DNA from: JANQOH01 sp965214495
GTDB lineage: Bacteria; Pseudomonadota; Alphaproteobacteria; UBA7887
Direction: 5' to 3'
Assembly: GCA_965214495.1 (NCBI GenBank)
Contig: OZ243958.1
Span: 2,170,001 to 2,234,000 of the forward strand
Length of the DNA: 64,000 bases
Both the position numbers and the translations under genes were made by a program. The notes beneath the pieces are model-generated. The model had not been told where the DNA came from and did no database searches. It worked only from the letters and a program-made list of their open reading frames with translations. Each line of letters starts with the position of its first letter. Position 1 is the first letter of the stretch. This document shows, piece by piece, positions 48,192-58,454 of the stretch.

Positions 48192-49115
48192 ATGACGCGC
48201 TCCGCACGCCGCGGCCGACCGGTGCACGGCTGGCTGGTGCTCGACAAGGCGGCGGGAACGGCCTCGACCCGCGCCGTCGTGCGTGCGCGGACGCTGTTTC
48301 AGGCCGCAAAGGCGGGGCACGCCGGCACCCTCGATCCGTTGGCCACGGGCGTGTTGCCCATCGCGTTCGGCGAAGCGACGAAAACCGTGCCGCGTGTGGT
48401 GGACGGGGCGAAGGAGTACATGTTCACTGCGCGCTGGGGCGAGGGTCGGAACACCGACGACGCCGACGGCGAGGTCACCGAAACCAGCGACGTGCGGCCC
48501 GAGGCGGCGGCGATCGAGTCGATGCTTCCCCGGTTTACCGGCGACGTGATGCAGGCGCCGCCGGCGTTCTCCGCGGTGAGAATCGGCGGGCGGCGGTCTT
48601 ACGACCTGGCGCGAAAGTGCGAGGCGGTCGCGCCCGCCGCGCGCCCCGTTCGTATCGAAAGCCTGCGTCTGCTTGCCTGCCCCGACCCTGACAACGCCGT
48701 GTTTTCGATGCAGTGCGGCAAGGGCGGCTATGTCCGTTCGACCGTGCGCGACCTCGCGCACGCGCTGGGAACCTGTGGCCACGTCGCGGCCTTGCGCCGC
48801 GAGCGAGTCGGGCCGTTCGCCCTCGCCGATGCGATTTCGCTTGCCGATATCGAAGCGCTCGACGATAGTGGGCGCGCGAAGCGGCTGCTGCCGGTCGCCC
48901 GAGGGTTGGCCGGCTTGCCGGCGCTGTCGGTGACGGCGGACCAGGCCGACCGTCTGAAGCATGGTCGGGCTGTGGCGCTCGTTCGGCCTCCCGTCGCGCC
49001 GGACGGCGCGCCGATCGAGGATGGCGAGCTGTGGGCGCGGTTCGCCGGCCGCGCCGTGGCGCTGGCCGAGTTGCGCCTCGGCGAGTTACGCCCAGTTCGG
49101 GTATTCAACTACTGA
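48192..49115 (+). CDS. truB: tRNA pseudouridine(55) synthase TruB
   Basis: A 307-residue enzyme that makes pseudouridine 55 in the T-loop of tRNAs. Seen: VHGWLVLDKAAGTASTRAVV, KAGHAGTLDPLATGVLPIAF with the catalytic Asp, YMFTARWGEGRNTDDADGEV, QAPPAFSAVRIGGRRSYDLA and CGKGGYVRSTVRDLAHALG. A C-terminal PUA-like region completes it. rpsO follows after 22 bases. Confidence 0.96.
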   Translation: MTRSARRGRPVHGWLVLDKAAGTASTRAVVRARTLFQAAKAGHAGTLDPLATGVLPIAFGEATKTVPRVVDGAKEYMFTARWGEGRNTDDADGEVTETSDVRPEAAAIESMLPRFTGDVMQAPPAFSAVRIGGRRSYDLARKCEAVAPAARPVRIESLRLLACPDPDNAVFSMQCGKGGYVRSTVRDLAHALGTCGHVAALRRERVGPFALADAISLADIEALDDSGRAKRLLPVARGLAGLPALSVTADQADRLKHGRAVALVRPPVAPDGAPIEDGELWARFAGRAVALAELRLGELRPVRVFNY

Positions 49116-49137
49116 TCTCGCGGGAGAAGAGAGCGAT

Positions 49138-49407
49138 ATGTCGATTACGGCCGAGCGCAAACAGGAATTGATGGCGGAATATGCGGTGAAGCCGGGCGAC
49201 ACCGGTTCGCCGGAAGTACAGGTGGCGATTCTGAGCGAGCGGATCGCCAATCTCACCGGGCATTTCAAGGTTCATAAGAAAGACAATCATTCGCGCCGCG
49301 GCCTGCTGATGCTGGTGAGCCAGCGGCGGCGCCTGTTGGACTATATCCGCGGCCGCGACGCCGCGCGTTACCAGTCGCTGATTGGCCGGCTCGGTCTCCG
49401 CCGGTAG
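49138..49407 (+). CDS. rpsO: 30S ribosomal protein S15
   Basis: An 89-residue protein of exactly the family length. MSITAERKQELMAEYAVKPG, DTGSPEVQVAILSERI, HFKVHKKDNHSRRGLLMLVS and QRRRLLDYIRGRDAARYQSL are standard. It binds the central domain of 16S rRNA. GGGAGAAGAG stands before the ATG. Located between truB and pnp as in most proteobacteria. Confidence 0.97.
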   Translation: MSITAERKQELMAEYAVKPGDTGSPEVQVAILSERIANLTGHFKVHKKDNHSRRGLLMLVSQRRRLLDYIRGRDAARYQSLIGRLGLRR

Positions 49408-49567
49408 CGGCGCGACGCGTCCGCACTGTCCCGCTTCACGCGATCACACGATACGCCCGGTCCAGTCGTGGCCGGCGATCGTTCATTCCGCGCCGTGCGT
49501 TCGCGCGCCGGCAGCGGGCCGTTGCCGCACGGGGCGGCAGCGGCGGCAAGGAGGAAGACGAAACTCG
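49408..49567. other. rpsO-pnp spacer
   Basis: 160 bases. It is where pnp's own promoter and the autoregulatory RNase III hairpin lie in E. coli; here only GC-rich stems without a T-tract are seen. AGGAGG is present 15 bases before the pnp ATG. Confidence 0.4.
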
Positions 49568-51688
49568 ATGTTTGACGTTCATCGCAAGGAACTGACCTGG
49601 GGAGGCAGACCTCTCGTTCTCGAGACCGGGCGCATCGGGCGCCAGGCCGACGGCGCGGTCGTGGCGACCTACGGCGAAACCACCGTGCTGTGCACTGCGG
49701 TTGCCCAACGCGCGCCCCGGCTGGGCGTCGATTTTTTTCCGCTGACGGTCAACTACCAGGAAAAGACCTTTGCCGCCGGTAAGATTCCGGGCGGTTTTTT
49801 CAAGCGCGAAGGGCGCCCGAGCGAGAAGGAAACGCTCACCTCGCGCCTGATCGACCGTCCGATCCGGCCCCTCTTCGCGGACGGTTTTCGCAACGAAACG
49901 CAAGTGATCTGCACGGTTCTCGCGCATGATCTCGACAACAACCCCGATATTCCCGCGATGATCGGCGCGTCGGCGGCACTGACCCTGTCGGGAATTCCGT
50001 TTCTGGGGCCGGTGGCGGGCGCCCGAGTCGGCTTCGTGGATGACTCCTGGGTGCTCAACCCCACACCCGGCGAACTTGAGAACAGCCGCCTTGATCTGGT
50101 CGTGGCGGGCACCGCGAACGGCGTGCTGATGGTCGAATCCGAGGCGCAGGAACTCAGCGAGCGGCAGATGCTCGACGCCGTCACCTTCGGGCACCGCGAG
50201 ATACAGGCGGTGATCCAGACCATCGTCGAACTCGCCGAAGCCTGCGCGAAGGAGCCGTGGGAACTGCCGCCCCGCGCGGACACCGGCGACGTCGGCGAGG
50301 CCGTCGCGGCGGTCGCCCGAGAGCGGCTGGAGGCGGCGTATCGCGAAACGGACAAGCGCACCCGGATCGAAGAGGTGGATCGGGTCCGCTCCGAGGTTGG
50401 CAAGGCCATGGCCGAGAGCGGGCACGACGCGAATGTCGCGAAGGCCGAGTTCAAGACGCTGGAGAAATCCATCGTGCGCGGTGCCGTGCTCGAAACGGGA
50501 CGGCGGATCGACGGGCGCGACACGCGCACGGTGCGCCCGATCGCTGCCGAGGTCGGGGTGTTGCCGCTGGCGCACGGATCGGCGCTGTTTACCCGCGGCG
50601 AGACGCAAGCGCTGGTCGTCACGACTCTCGGCACCGGCCAGGACGAACAGATCGTCGATGCGCTGGAAGGCGAGTATCGCCAGCACTTCATGCTGCACTA
50701 CAATTTCCCGCCTTATTCGGTGGGCGAGGCCAGTTTCCTGCGCGCGCCCGGGCGGCGCGAGATCGGCCATGGGAAGCTCGCCTGGCGGGCGGTCAACCCG
50801 CTCATGCCGGCGAAGGACGATTTCCCCTACACTGTCCGCGTGGTGTCCGAGATCACCGAGTCCAACGGTTCGTCGTCGATGGCGACGGTCTGCGGGTCGT
50901 CGCTGTCGCTGATGGACGCCGGCGTGCCGCTGAAGCGACCGGTCGCCGGCATCGCCATGGGGCTGATCAAGGAGGGCGACGAGTTCGTGGTGTTGTCCGA
51001 CATCCTGGGTGACGAAGACCATCTCGGCGATATGGATTTCAAGGTCGGGGGAAGCGAGGCCGGAGTCACGTCGCTGCAAATGGACATCAAGATCACGGGC
51101 ATCACCGAAGAGATCATGCGCGTCGCGCTCGATCAGGCGCGTGAGGGGCGGTTGCACATACTCGGCGAGATGGCTGCGGCGCTTTCGCATTCGCGTGACG
51201 AAGTGAGCGCACGCGCGCCGCGGATAACCACTATCGGCATCCCCCGCGAGAAGATTCGCGAAGTGATCGGTACCGGCGGCAAGGTCATCCGCGAAATCAC
51301 CGAGACCACGGGCACGAAGATCGACATCGAGGAGGACGGCACGATCAAGGTCGCAGCGGTTTCTTCGGAGGCGAGCGATGCGGCGATCAAGTGGATCCGC
51401 GACATCGTCGCCGAGCCCGAAGTGGGCGTGATCTACGATGGCACGGTGGTAAAAGTGGTCGATTTCGGCGCCTTCGTGAATTTCATCGGCAACCGGGACG
51501 GTCTGGTGCACATCAGCGAGCTGGCGCCGCGCCGGGTGCGCACGGTAAAGGACGTGGTGGACGAGGGCGACAAGGTGAAGGTCAAGGTGCTCGGCATCGA
51601 CGATCGCGGCAAGGTGCGCCTCAGCATGAAGGCGGTCGATCAGAAGACCGGCGCCGGGCTTTCCCGCGACGAGCAAGCCGCAAGTTGA
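49568..51688 (+). CDS. pnp: Polyribonucleotide nucleotidyltransferase (PNPase)
   Basis: A 706-residue phosphorolytic 3-prime exonuclease of the degradosome. Two RNase PH domains (GRQADGAVVATYGETTVLCT; RGETQALVVTTLGTGQDEQI), FFPLTVNYQEKTFAAGKIPG, the active-site block SEITESNGSSSMATVCGSSL, then KH (GTGGKVIREITETTGTKIDI) and S1 (DGTVVKVVDFGAFVNFIGNR) domains. The start MFDVHRKELTWGGRPLVLET is the alphaproteobacterial norm. Long frame extension upstream is not coding. Confidence 0.97.
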   Translation: MFDVHRKELTWGGRPLVLETGRIGRQADGAVVATYGETTVLCTAVAQRAPRLGVDFFPLTVNYQEKTFAAGKIPGGFFKREGRPSEKETLTSRLIDRPIRPLFADGFRNETQVICTVLAHDLDNNPDIPAMIGASAALTLSGIPFLGPVAGARVGFVDDSWVLNPTPGELENSRLDLVVAGTANGVLMVESEAQELSERQMLDAVTFGHREIQAVIQTIVELAEACAKEPWELPPRADTGDVGEAVAAVARERLEAAYRETDKRTRIEEVDRVRSEVGKAMAESGHDANVAKAEFKTLEKSIVRGAVLETGRRIDGRDTRTVRPIAAEVGVLPLAHGSALFTRGETQALVVTTLGTGQDEQIVDALEGEYRQHFMLHYNFPPYSVGEASFLRAPGRREIGHGKLAWRAVNPLMPAKDDFPYTVRVVSEITESNGSSSMATVCGSSLSLMDAGVPLKRPVAGIAMGLIKEGDEFVVLSDILGDEDHLGDMDFKVGGSEAGVTSLQMDIKITGITEEIMRVALDQAREGRLHILGEMAAALSHSRDEVSARAPRITTIGIPREKIREVIGTGGKVIREITETTGTKIDIEEDGTIKVAAVSSEASDAAIKWIRDIVAEPEVGVIYDGTVVKVVDFGAFVNFIGNRDGLVHISELAPRRVRTVKDVVDEGDKVKVKVLGIDDRGKVRLSMKAVDQKTGAGLSRDEQAAS

Positions 51689-51852
51689 TGCGGATGCCGG
51701 GCGGGCCTTACGAGAGATCCGCGGCGTCGGCGCGTCGGGCGTCGAGGGTCGCGACGGTGGCGGTGCGCTGTCGGGTCTGGCCTTTTTCGATTGCCGGGCC
51801 ATATATGGGAACGATGGGAACCGGCATCACCGGCCGCGGGTGACATGGCATC
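51689..51852. other. Spacer between pnp and the nitronate monooxygenase-like gene
   Basis: 164 bases with no gene. CCATATATGG at about 51798-51807 is a palindrome and possible -10 region. No convincing pnp terminator is present. Confidence 0.35.
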
Positions 51853-53250
<1,398 letters not shown>

Positions 53251-53304
53251 CGGCGGAACGGCGCCGATACATATAGCGCGCATCGTTTTTCGCGGGAGGA
53301 CTCG

Positions 53305-53721
53305 ATGACACTCGGCGGCACCAGGACCGAAGACAATCTCAAGGCGGCGTTCGCCGGCGAATCGCAGGCCAACAGGCGCTATCTCTACTTCGCTCAGAAG
53401 GCCGACGTGGAAGGCTACAACGACGTCGCGGCGGTCTTTCGCTCCACTGCCGAGGGTGAAACCGGACACGCTTTCGGTCACCTCGAGTTTCTGAGCGAAA
53501 CCGGCGATCCGGCCACCGGCGAGCCGATCGGCGATACCGGCAGCAACCTGAAGGCGGCGATCGCCGGTGAAACCTACGAATATACCGATATGTATCCGGG
53601 CATGGCGCGAACCGCGCGCGAAGAGGGGTTCGACGAAATCGCCGACTGGTTCGAGACCTTGGCCAAAGCCGAGAGGTCGCACGCCGGACGCTTCCAGCGC
53701 GCGCTCGACACGCTCGACTAG
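53305..53721 (+). CDS. Rubrerythrin-like diiron protein
   Basis: A 138-residue four-helix ferritin-like protein without a rubredoxin domain. Diiron ligands are in AFAGESQANRRYLYF, the E-x2-H in STAEGETGHAFGHLEF, AIAGETYEYTDMYPGMA and the second E-x2-H in LAKAERSHAGRFQRAL. Such proteins reduce hydrogen peroxide in the cytosol. It begins 54 bases after the flavin oxidoreductase and ends 18 before the Fe-S oxidoreductase. Lacking its own rubredoxin, it must receive electrons from a partner, perhaps the protein encoded next. Confidence 0.92.
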   Translation: MTLGGTRTEDNLKAAFAGESQANRRYLYFAQKADVEGYNDVAAVFRSTAEGETGHAFGHLEFLSETGDPATGEPIGDTGSNLKAAIAGETYEYTDMYPGMARTAREEGFDEIADWFETLAKAERSHAGRFQRALDTLD

Positions 53722-53739
53722 CGTCGGCGCCGCTCCGCC

Positions 53740-55080
53740 GTGGCCGGCGAAGGGGGGTTGCGCGCGCCCCAGCGCCACCCGATCGACCGCGCCGACCCGG
53801 ACTATCACGACGCCGGCAAGATCGACTCCGAGCTGCGGCGGGTATTCGACGTCTGTCACGGCTGCCGCCGCTGTTTCAATCTGTGTGACAGTTTCCCGCG
53901 TCTCTTCGACCTGATCGACGAGTCCGGGACGGGCGAGCTCGATTCGGTGTCGAGCGACTCCTTCGGTGCGGTCGTGGACGCCTGCACGCTGTGCGATATG
54001 TGCTTCATGGTGAGCTGTCCCTACGTGCCGCCGCACGAATTCGACATCGATTTTCCGCATCTGATGCTGCGCTACCGGTCCGCTGCGCTGGCCCGAGGCG
54101 AGCTCGGCTTCGCCGACCGGGAACTCGCGAAAACGGACCGCAACGGCAAATTGGCGGGCGCGGTGGCACCGCTCGCGAACTGGGCGACCGCCACGAACAA
54201 CCGCCTGACCAGACCCCTGCTCGACAAGCTGGGCGGTATTCACCCGGACGCATCGCTGCCCGGGTTCCACTTCAGGACTTTCGCCGACCGCGCCAAACGC
54301 CCGCCTCGAATCAACACCGAGGCGCCGGCCCACGGACGCAAGGCGACGCTGTTCGCGACGTGTTTCGCGAACTACAACAACCCCGATATCGGCGTCGCGG
54401 CCCAGGCCGTGCTGCGGCGCAACGGCGTCGATACCGTGGTCGCGTATCCCGGATGCTGCGGAATGCCGCAACTCGAAAACGGCGACCTCGATGACGTGGC
54501 CGCGCGGGCCCGCCGCACGGCCGAGGCGCTGGCGCCGTATATCGACGACGGACGCCACATCGTCGCTCTGACGCCGAGTTGCGCACTGATGCTGAAGAAG
54601 GAGTGGCCGCTGGTCGCTCCCGACGACGCGGCGGTTGCGCGGCTCGCGGCGCATACGCGCGACATCACCGAATACGTCGTCGATATTGCCGGGAGCGAAG
54701 GGCTCGCCGCGGGGCTTCGGCCCCTTGACGGGGGTATCGCCGTGCATCTGGCGTGTCACGCCCGCGCGCAGAACATCGGCCCCAAGGCGGTGGAACTGCT
54801 GCGCCTGATTCCGAAGAGCGAGATCGAGGTCGTCGAGCGTTGCTCGGGCCATGGCGGTTCGTGGGGCGTCAAGACGCGCTATTTCGAGACCGCACTGAAG
54901 GTGGGCCGCCCCGCCGCGCGCAGAGCGCTGGCCGCCGGGAAGGCCTTTCTGGTGTCCGAGTGTCCGCTGGCCGGCGAGCACCTGCGCCAGGGAATGGAGC
55001 GTCTGGGCAAGGCGCCGCTTGCCGTCGAGCGCGCCTATCATCCGGTGGAACTGCTGGCGCGCGCCTACGAGTCCATGTGA
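53740..55080 (+). CDS. GlpC/HdrD-like Fe-S oxidoreductase
   Basis: A 446-residue protein from a GTG. Two [4Fe-4S] cluster motifs lie near the start, CHGCRRCFNLCDSFPRLFD and CTLCDMCFMVSCPYVPP, followed by two CCG domains: CFANYNNPDIG with VAYPGCCGMPQLENGD, and HLACHARAQNIG with VERCSGHGGSWGVKTRYF. It resembles the soluble C subunit of anaerobic glycerol-3-phosphate dehydrogenase and heterodisulfide reductase D, but glpAB are absent and the setting is rubrerythrin plus DUF3501. I infer electron delivery to the rubrerythrin. Stop and next start overlap (TGATG). Confidence 0.88.
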   Translation: MAGEGGLRAPQRHPIDRADPDYHDAGKIDSELRRVFDVCHGCRRCFNLCDSFPRLFDLIDESGTGELDSVSSDSFGAVVDACTLCDMCFMVSCPYVPPHEFDIDFPHLMLRYRSAALARGELGFADRELAKTDRNGKLAGAVAPLANWATATNNRLTRPLLDKLGGIHPDASLPGFHFRTFADRAKRPPRINTEAPAHGRKATLFATCFANYNNPDIGVAAQAVLRRNGVDTVVAYPGCCGMPQLENGDLDDVAARARRTAEALAPYIDDGRHIVALTPSCALMLKKEWPLVAPDDAAVARLAAHTRDITEYVVDIAGSEGLAAGLRPLDGGIAVHLACHARAQNIGPKAVELLRLIPKSEIEVVERCSGHGGSWGVKTRYFETALKVGRPAARRALAAGKAFLVSECPLAGEHLRQGMERLGKAPLAVERAYHPVELLARAYESM

Positions 55081-55667
55081 TGCCCGCGCGAACGCTGACC
55101 CGCGCCGACATCATGGCGATGGACGATTACGCCAGGATACGCGCCGACAAACGCCGTGCGTTGTCGGCGCTGCGCCGTCTCAGACGGGTGGAACTCGGCC
55201 CTCACGCTTCGCTGAGCTTCGAGAACCGCGAGACCATGTGGATGCAGGTTCACGAAATGCTCTATGCCGAAAGCGGCGGCGAGGCGCAGATCGCCGACGA
55301 ACTCGCTGCATACAACCCGCTGATTCCTGACGGCGCCGAACTGGTGGCGACCCTGATGTTCGAGATCGACAATCCGGCACGGCGCGCGCGGTTTCTTGCC
55401 GGGGCCGGCGGTATCGAACACAGCGTCGAGCTCCGCATCGGCGCCTCGGTCGCCCCGGCAACGCCCGAGCGCGATGTGGAGCGCACGTCGGCGTCCGGCA
55501 GGGCGTCGGCGGTGCACTTCCTGCATTTCCCGCTGACTCCGGCGCAGATCGCGGCGTTTCGCGATCCGGGCGAGGCCGCCGCGGTTGCCATCACGCACGC
55601 CGCCTACGGTCATTCGGCGGCCCTCCGCCCCGGCCTGCGCGAGGCGCTCGCAAACGATCTGGAGTGA
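55080..55667 (+). CDS. DUF3501 family protein
   Basis: A 195-residue protein of unknown function. Family landmarks: LTRADIMAMDDYARIRADKR, ELGPHASLSFENRETMWMQV, EMLYAESGGEAQIADELAAY, NPLIPDGAELVATLMFEIDN and VHFLHFPLTPAQIAAFRD. It is translationally coupled to the Fe-S oxidoreductase and I recall the rubrerythrin - Fe-S oxidoreductase - DUF3501 order from other proteobacteria. No metal-binding motif is obvious beyond scattered His and Glu, so a structural or assembly role is as likely as catalysis. Confidence 0.85.
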   Translation: MPARTLTRADIMAMDDYARIRADKRRALSALRRLRRVELGPHASLSFENRETMWMQVHEMLYAESGGEAQIADELAAYNPLIPDGAELVATLMFEIDNPARRARFLAGAGGIEHSVELRIGASVAPATPERDVERTSASGRASAVHFLHFPLTPAQIAAFRDPGEAAAVAITHAAYGHSAALRPGLREALANDLE

Positions 55668-55719
55668 CCGCCGGGGTGGCGTTATGGTTGGAGCCTCATC
55701 GACAACCGGCGAGGTCGTC

Positions 55720-56202
55720 ATGATCAAGCAACTGCATCACAACGCCTACCGCTGCCGCGACTCGGAGGAAACCCGGGCATTCTACGAAGACTTCCTCGGT
55801 TTGCCGCTCACCGACGCGCTGGCCATCGGCGAAACGAGAACCGGCCGCCGCGCGCGCGTGCTGCACACCTTTTTCCAGCTCGAGGACGGGTCGTTTCTCG
55901 CCTTCTTCGAGGCGCCGGACGAACCGTTCGAGTTCAAGGAACAGCGCGATTTCGACCTCCATATCGCGCTTGAAGTCTCGCAGGAAGACCTGCGCGGGAC
56001 GCTGGGAAGAGCCCGAGCGGACGGTATCGATGTCCGCGGTCCTACCGACCACGGCGCGATCGAGTCGATCTATCTCCGCGACCCGAACGGCTACGTCATC
56101 GAACTGTGCGCGAAGAGGACCGACCGGGACGCCGATCAGGCGCGCGCGAAAGCAACCGCGCGGGAAAAACTCGACGCCTGGCAGCGCGCGAAAGCGGCGT
56201 AG
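55720..56202 (+). CDS. VOC (glyoxalase/bleomycin-resistance fold) family protein
   Basis: A 160-residue protein with paired beta-alpha-beta modules: MIKQLHHNAYRCRDSEETRA, FYEDFLGLPLTDALAIGETR, then DFDLHIALEVSQEDLRGTLG and SIYLRDPNGYVIELCAKRTD. Likely metal ligands are His6 or His7, a Glu, His near FDLHIAL and the final Glu in YVIEL. This suits a dioxygenase or lyase on a small ring or keto compound; substrate unknown. The ATG at 55720 is chosen because the domain starts there. It is 52 bases after the DUF3501 gene and may share its transcript. Confidence 0.82.
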   Translation: MIKQLHHNAYRCRDSEETRAFYEDFLGLPLTDALAIGETRTGRRARVLHTFFQLEDGSFLAFFEAPDEPFEFKEQRDFDLHIALEVSQEDLRGTLGRARADGIDVRGPTDHGAIESIYLRDPNGYVIELCAKRTDRDADQARAKATAREKLDAWQRAKAA

Positions 56203-56226
56203 CGCCGGCGGGCGGCCGCGCCCGGG

Positions 56227-56868
56227 TCAATCGTGGTCGCCGATACGGAAATCGCGCGTGCGGGCACTGTCCGGAAACCAGAACCAGTCGCGGTCGAAGC
56301 GCTCGCCGAGCACCGTGTCGGACAGGCTGACGACCGTGAGATAGCCTTGCGGGTCGATGACCTCCCATTGGCGGAGCGCCAGAGGCGTCTCGTCGAATAC
56401 CAGCGTCACCGATCCCTCGCCCGGCGCGTCGGGATCCGCCAGTGTAAGCCGCAGCCGCCCGTCACCGCGCCGCATCCCGGTTACGCGCACGTCTTCCGCC
56501 AGGCTCACCGTTTCCGCCAGCAGGAAGCGGAACGCGCCGGCGTCGATCGGGATATGGCTTACCTGGTCGAGTTCGGCGTCGAAGTAGATCAACCACGTGC
56601 CGTCGGCGACCAGCAGGAGGTCGGCGGGCGGTGAATACTCGACCCGCGCGAGGCCCGGCCGCCATATCCACATCACGCCGCGGTCGATGCTGCCATTGGC
56701 GTTGGTCTGGGTAAATCGCGCGCGTATCGTCGGGAGGTCGTTCAGGTAACGCTCGACCGCGCCGATGACCGCGCCGTCGGGGTTCTCCCACGATCCGGGC
56801 TCCTGCGCCGCCGCGGTCGGAGGTCCGAGCGCAGCGACCACGCACAGGATGCGAATGAACGCCCTCAT
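56227..56868 (-). CDS. lolA: Outer-membrane lipoprotein carrier protein LolA
   Basis: A 213-residue periplasmic chaperone for lipoproteins. A signal peptide (RAFIRILCVVAALGPPTAAA) is followed by the LolA fold: VERYLNDLPTIRARFTQTNA, GVMWIWRPGLARVEYSPPAD, LLLVADGTWLIYFDAELDQV and FDETPLALRQWEVIDPQGYL. The ATG at 56868 starts the signal peptide directly; an upstream ATG adds a proline-rich lead. It converges on the VOC gene and has the dioxygenase upstream on the same strand, with about 100 bases between. Confidence 0.93.
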   Translation of the reverse strand: MRAFIRILCVVAALGPPTAAAQEPGSWENPDGAVIGAVERYLNDLPTIRARFTQTNANGSIDRGVMWIWRPGLARVEYSPPADLLLVADGTWLIYFDAELDQVSHIPIDAGAFRFLLAETVSLAEDVRVTGMRRGDGRLRLTLADPDAPGEGSVTLVFDETPLALRQWEVIDPQGYLTVVSLSDTVLGERFDRDWFWFPDSARTRDFRIGDHD

Positions 56869-56967
56869 GGCGCGGCTATCCGGCGGCGCGGGCACCACGC
56901 GGAACCCGCGTCGAGCGCGAGGAAAGGGCCGCCGAAGCGGCCCTTTCGAAAGCGCTTCGATTCCGCT

Positions 56968-57639
56968 CTAGATCGGCAGTTCCGGACCGGTTTCCACATG
57001 CAGGTCGAAGGTGCCGAGCGGAACCCCGTCGGCGGTGGTCTCGTCGAACGCCACCGTGATCATCGACCGGGCCGATTCCGGCACGGCCGTGTAGAGGTTG
57101 TCCTTCTCGTTGTATTCGTTGCCGGCGAAGTACATCTGCGTCGTGATCGACGGCGCCGTTGCCGGATGGACTTTGAAGTGCAGATGCGGCGGACGGATCC
57201 AGCCGGGCGCGACGGGATACGCGCCGGGGATGATCGTGCGAATGCGATAGGCCCCCCCCGCATCGGTGTAGAGATGCGCATAGCCCTCGAAATTGGGATC
57301 GAGCGGTTGGGGGTTGGGGTCGCGCGGGTGCAGATAGCGCCCCTTCGCATTGGCCTGCCAGACGTCGACGATCGCGCCGCGCACCGGATTGCACGCTGAG
57401 TCGAGCACGCGGCCGACGACCTCGACCACCTCGCCTTCCGCGCGGTTGCGCCGCCCGGGCACGTGCGTCATGTCCCAGTCGTAGTCGTTGATCGCCACGG
57501 GAAAGAACGGCCCATTGAACTGAAACGGCGTTACCGTGCAGGCGGCTTGCACTGCCTTGCCGACCGCCAGCACGCCGGCGCCGGCGGCGACACCGCCCAG
57601 CAATTTGCGCCGCGACATGAGTCTGTTGCGCTTCTTCAT
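56968..57639 (-). CDS. Exported intradiol ring-cleavage dioxygenase
   Basis: A 223-residue protein with a twin-arginine signal (MSRRKLLGGVAAGAGVLAVG), so it is folded in the cytosol and exported. The mature part is the protocatechuate/catechol dioxygenase beta-sandwich: GPFFPVAINDYDWDMT, GRVLDSACNPVRGAIVDVWQ, the iron ligands Tyr in FEGYAHLYTDAGGAYRIRTI and His pair in RPPHLHFKVHP. It appears as a lone subunit with no pca genes near, and the exported forms act on unknown phenolics. GGGGAGG precedes the ATG at 57639. Confidence 0.9.
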   Translation of the reverse strand: MKKRNRLMSRRKLLGGVAAGAGVLAVGKAVQAACTVTPFQFNGPFFPVAINDYDWDMTHVPGRRNRAEGEVVEVVGRVLDSACNPVRGAIVDVWQANAKGRYLHPRDPNPQPLDPNFEGYAHLYTDAGGAYRIRTIIPGAYPVAPGWIRPPHLHFKVHPATAPSITTQMYFAGNEYNEKDNLYTAVPESARSMITVAFDETTADGVPLGTFDLHVETGPELPI

Positions 57640-57707
57640 CGAATGCCTCCCCGAATGACAGTTGCGCGGCGGAACGCTATCATCGAACCGGCGCGATTGC
57701 CAGTCCC

Positions 57708-57736
57708 TTGAACCGCCCGCACCTGTCGCATATATT
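57708..57736 (+). promoter_or_regulatory. Sigma-70-type promoter of pal
   Basis: TTGAAC (57708-57713), a 17-base spacer and TATATT (57731-57736), the best housekeeping promoter match in the window. It lies 47 bases before the pal ATG, so pal here begins its own transcript. Confidence 0.7.
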
Positions 57737-57783
57737 GCCGCGAGCAATCGGCGGGAAAGACGGATTTTGGGGAGAACCGGCGT

Positions 57784-58305
57784 ATGGACTGGAAGCTCAT
57801 TGCCCTCGCGGGTGCCACCTTGTTGATAGCCGCGTGCGAGACCACGCCGACAGACACCGGAGACGTGTCGGGATCGGGCGGCGCAGCGGAAGGCGCCGGC
57901 GCCGCGGGGTCGGATACCGCCACCGTCGAACCGATTCAACCGCCGGACCCCCGCACGCCGGGCGAGATGCTGGTGGATGTCGGCGACCGCGTGTTCTTCG
58001 ATTTCGACCGTCACAACGTGCGCGTCGATGGCCAGGAAACCCTGCGGCGCCAGGCGGATCTGCTGAAGGCCCATCCCGACCTGACGATCACCATCTCCGG
58101 TCATTGCGACGAGCGCGGTACGCGCGAATACAACCTGGCCCTCGGCGAGCGCCGAGCGACGGCGGCGCGCAACTTCCTCGTGCAGGCCGGCGTCGACGGG
58201 GCGCGAATCAGAACGATTTCGTATGGCAAGGAAAAGCCCATCGTGCTCGGCCATACCAAAACCGCGTGGGCGCAGAACCGGGTGGCGATCACGACGTTCA
58301 ACTAG
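57784..58305 (+). CDS. pal: Peptidoglycan-associated lipoprotein Pal
   Basis: A 173-residue outer-membrane lipoprotein of the Tol-Pal system. The lipobox LIAAC places the lipidated cysteine at 18. A short linker leads to the OmpA-like peptidoglycan-binding domain: VFFDFDRHNVRVDGQETLRR, TITISGHCDERGTREYNLAL and ARIRTISYGKEKPIVLGHT. GGGGAG precedes the ATG. tolQRAB would normally stand just upstream; here the neighbours are a dioxygenase and lolA on the other strand. Confidence 0.96.
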   Translation: MDWKLIALAGATLLIAACETTPTDTGDVSGSGGAAEGAGAAGSDTATVEPIQPPDPRTPGEMLVDVGDRVFFDFDRHNVRVDGQETLRRQADLLKAHPDLTITISGHCDERGTREYNLALGERRATAARNFLVQAGVDGARIRTISYGKEKPIVLGHTKTAWAQNRVAITTFN

Positions 58306-58454
58306 CGTGCGGGGCCTCGTGCGGTCGAAAAGGCTCGGCGATGCGGGAGCGGACGATGGTTCCTTCTGTCGAAGAGAGAATGCAGCACTGATAACGGGAA
58401 ACACGCTTACCGGCTGCGCCCTTGGGTCTGTATAGAGAATCGCCGGTATTTACT

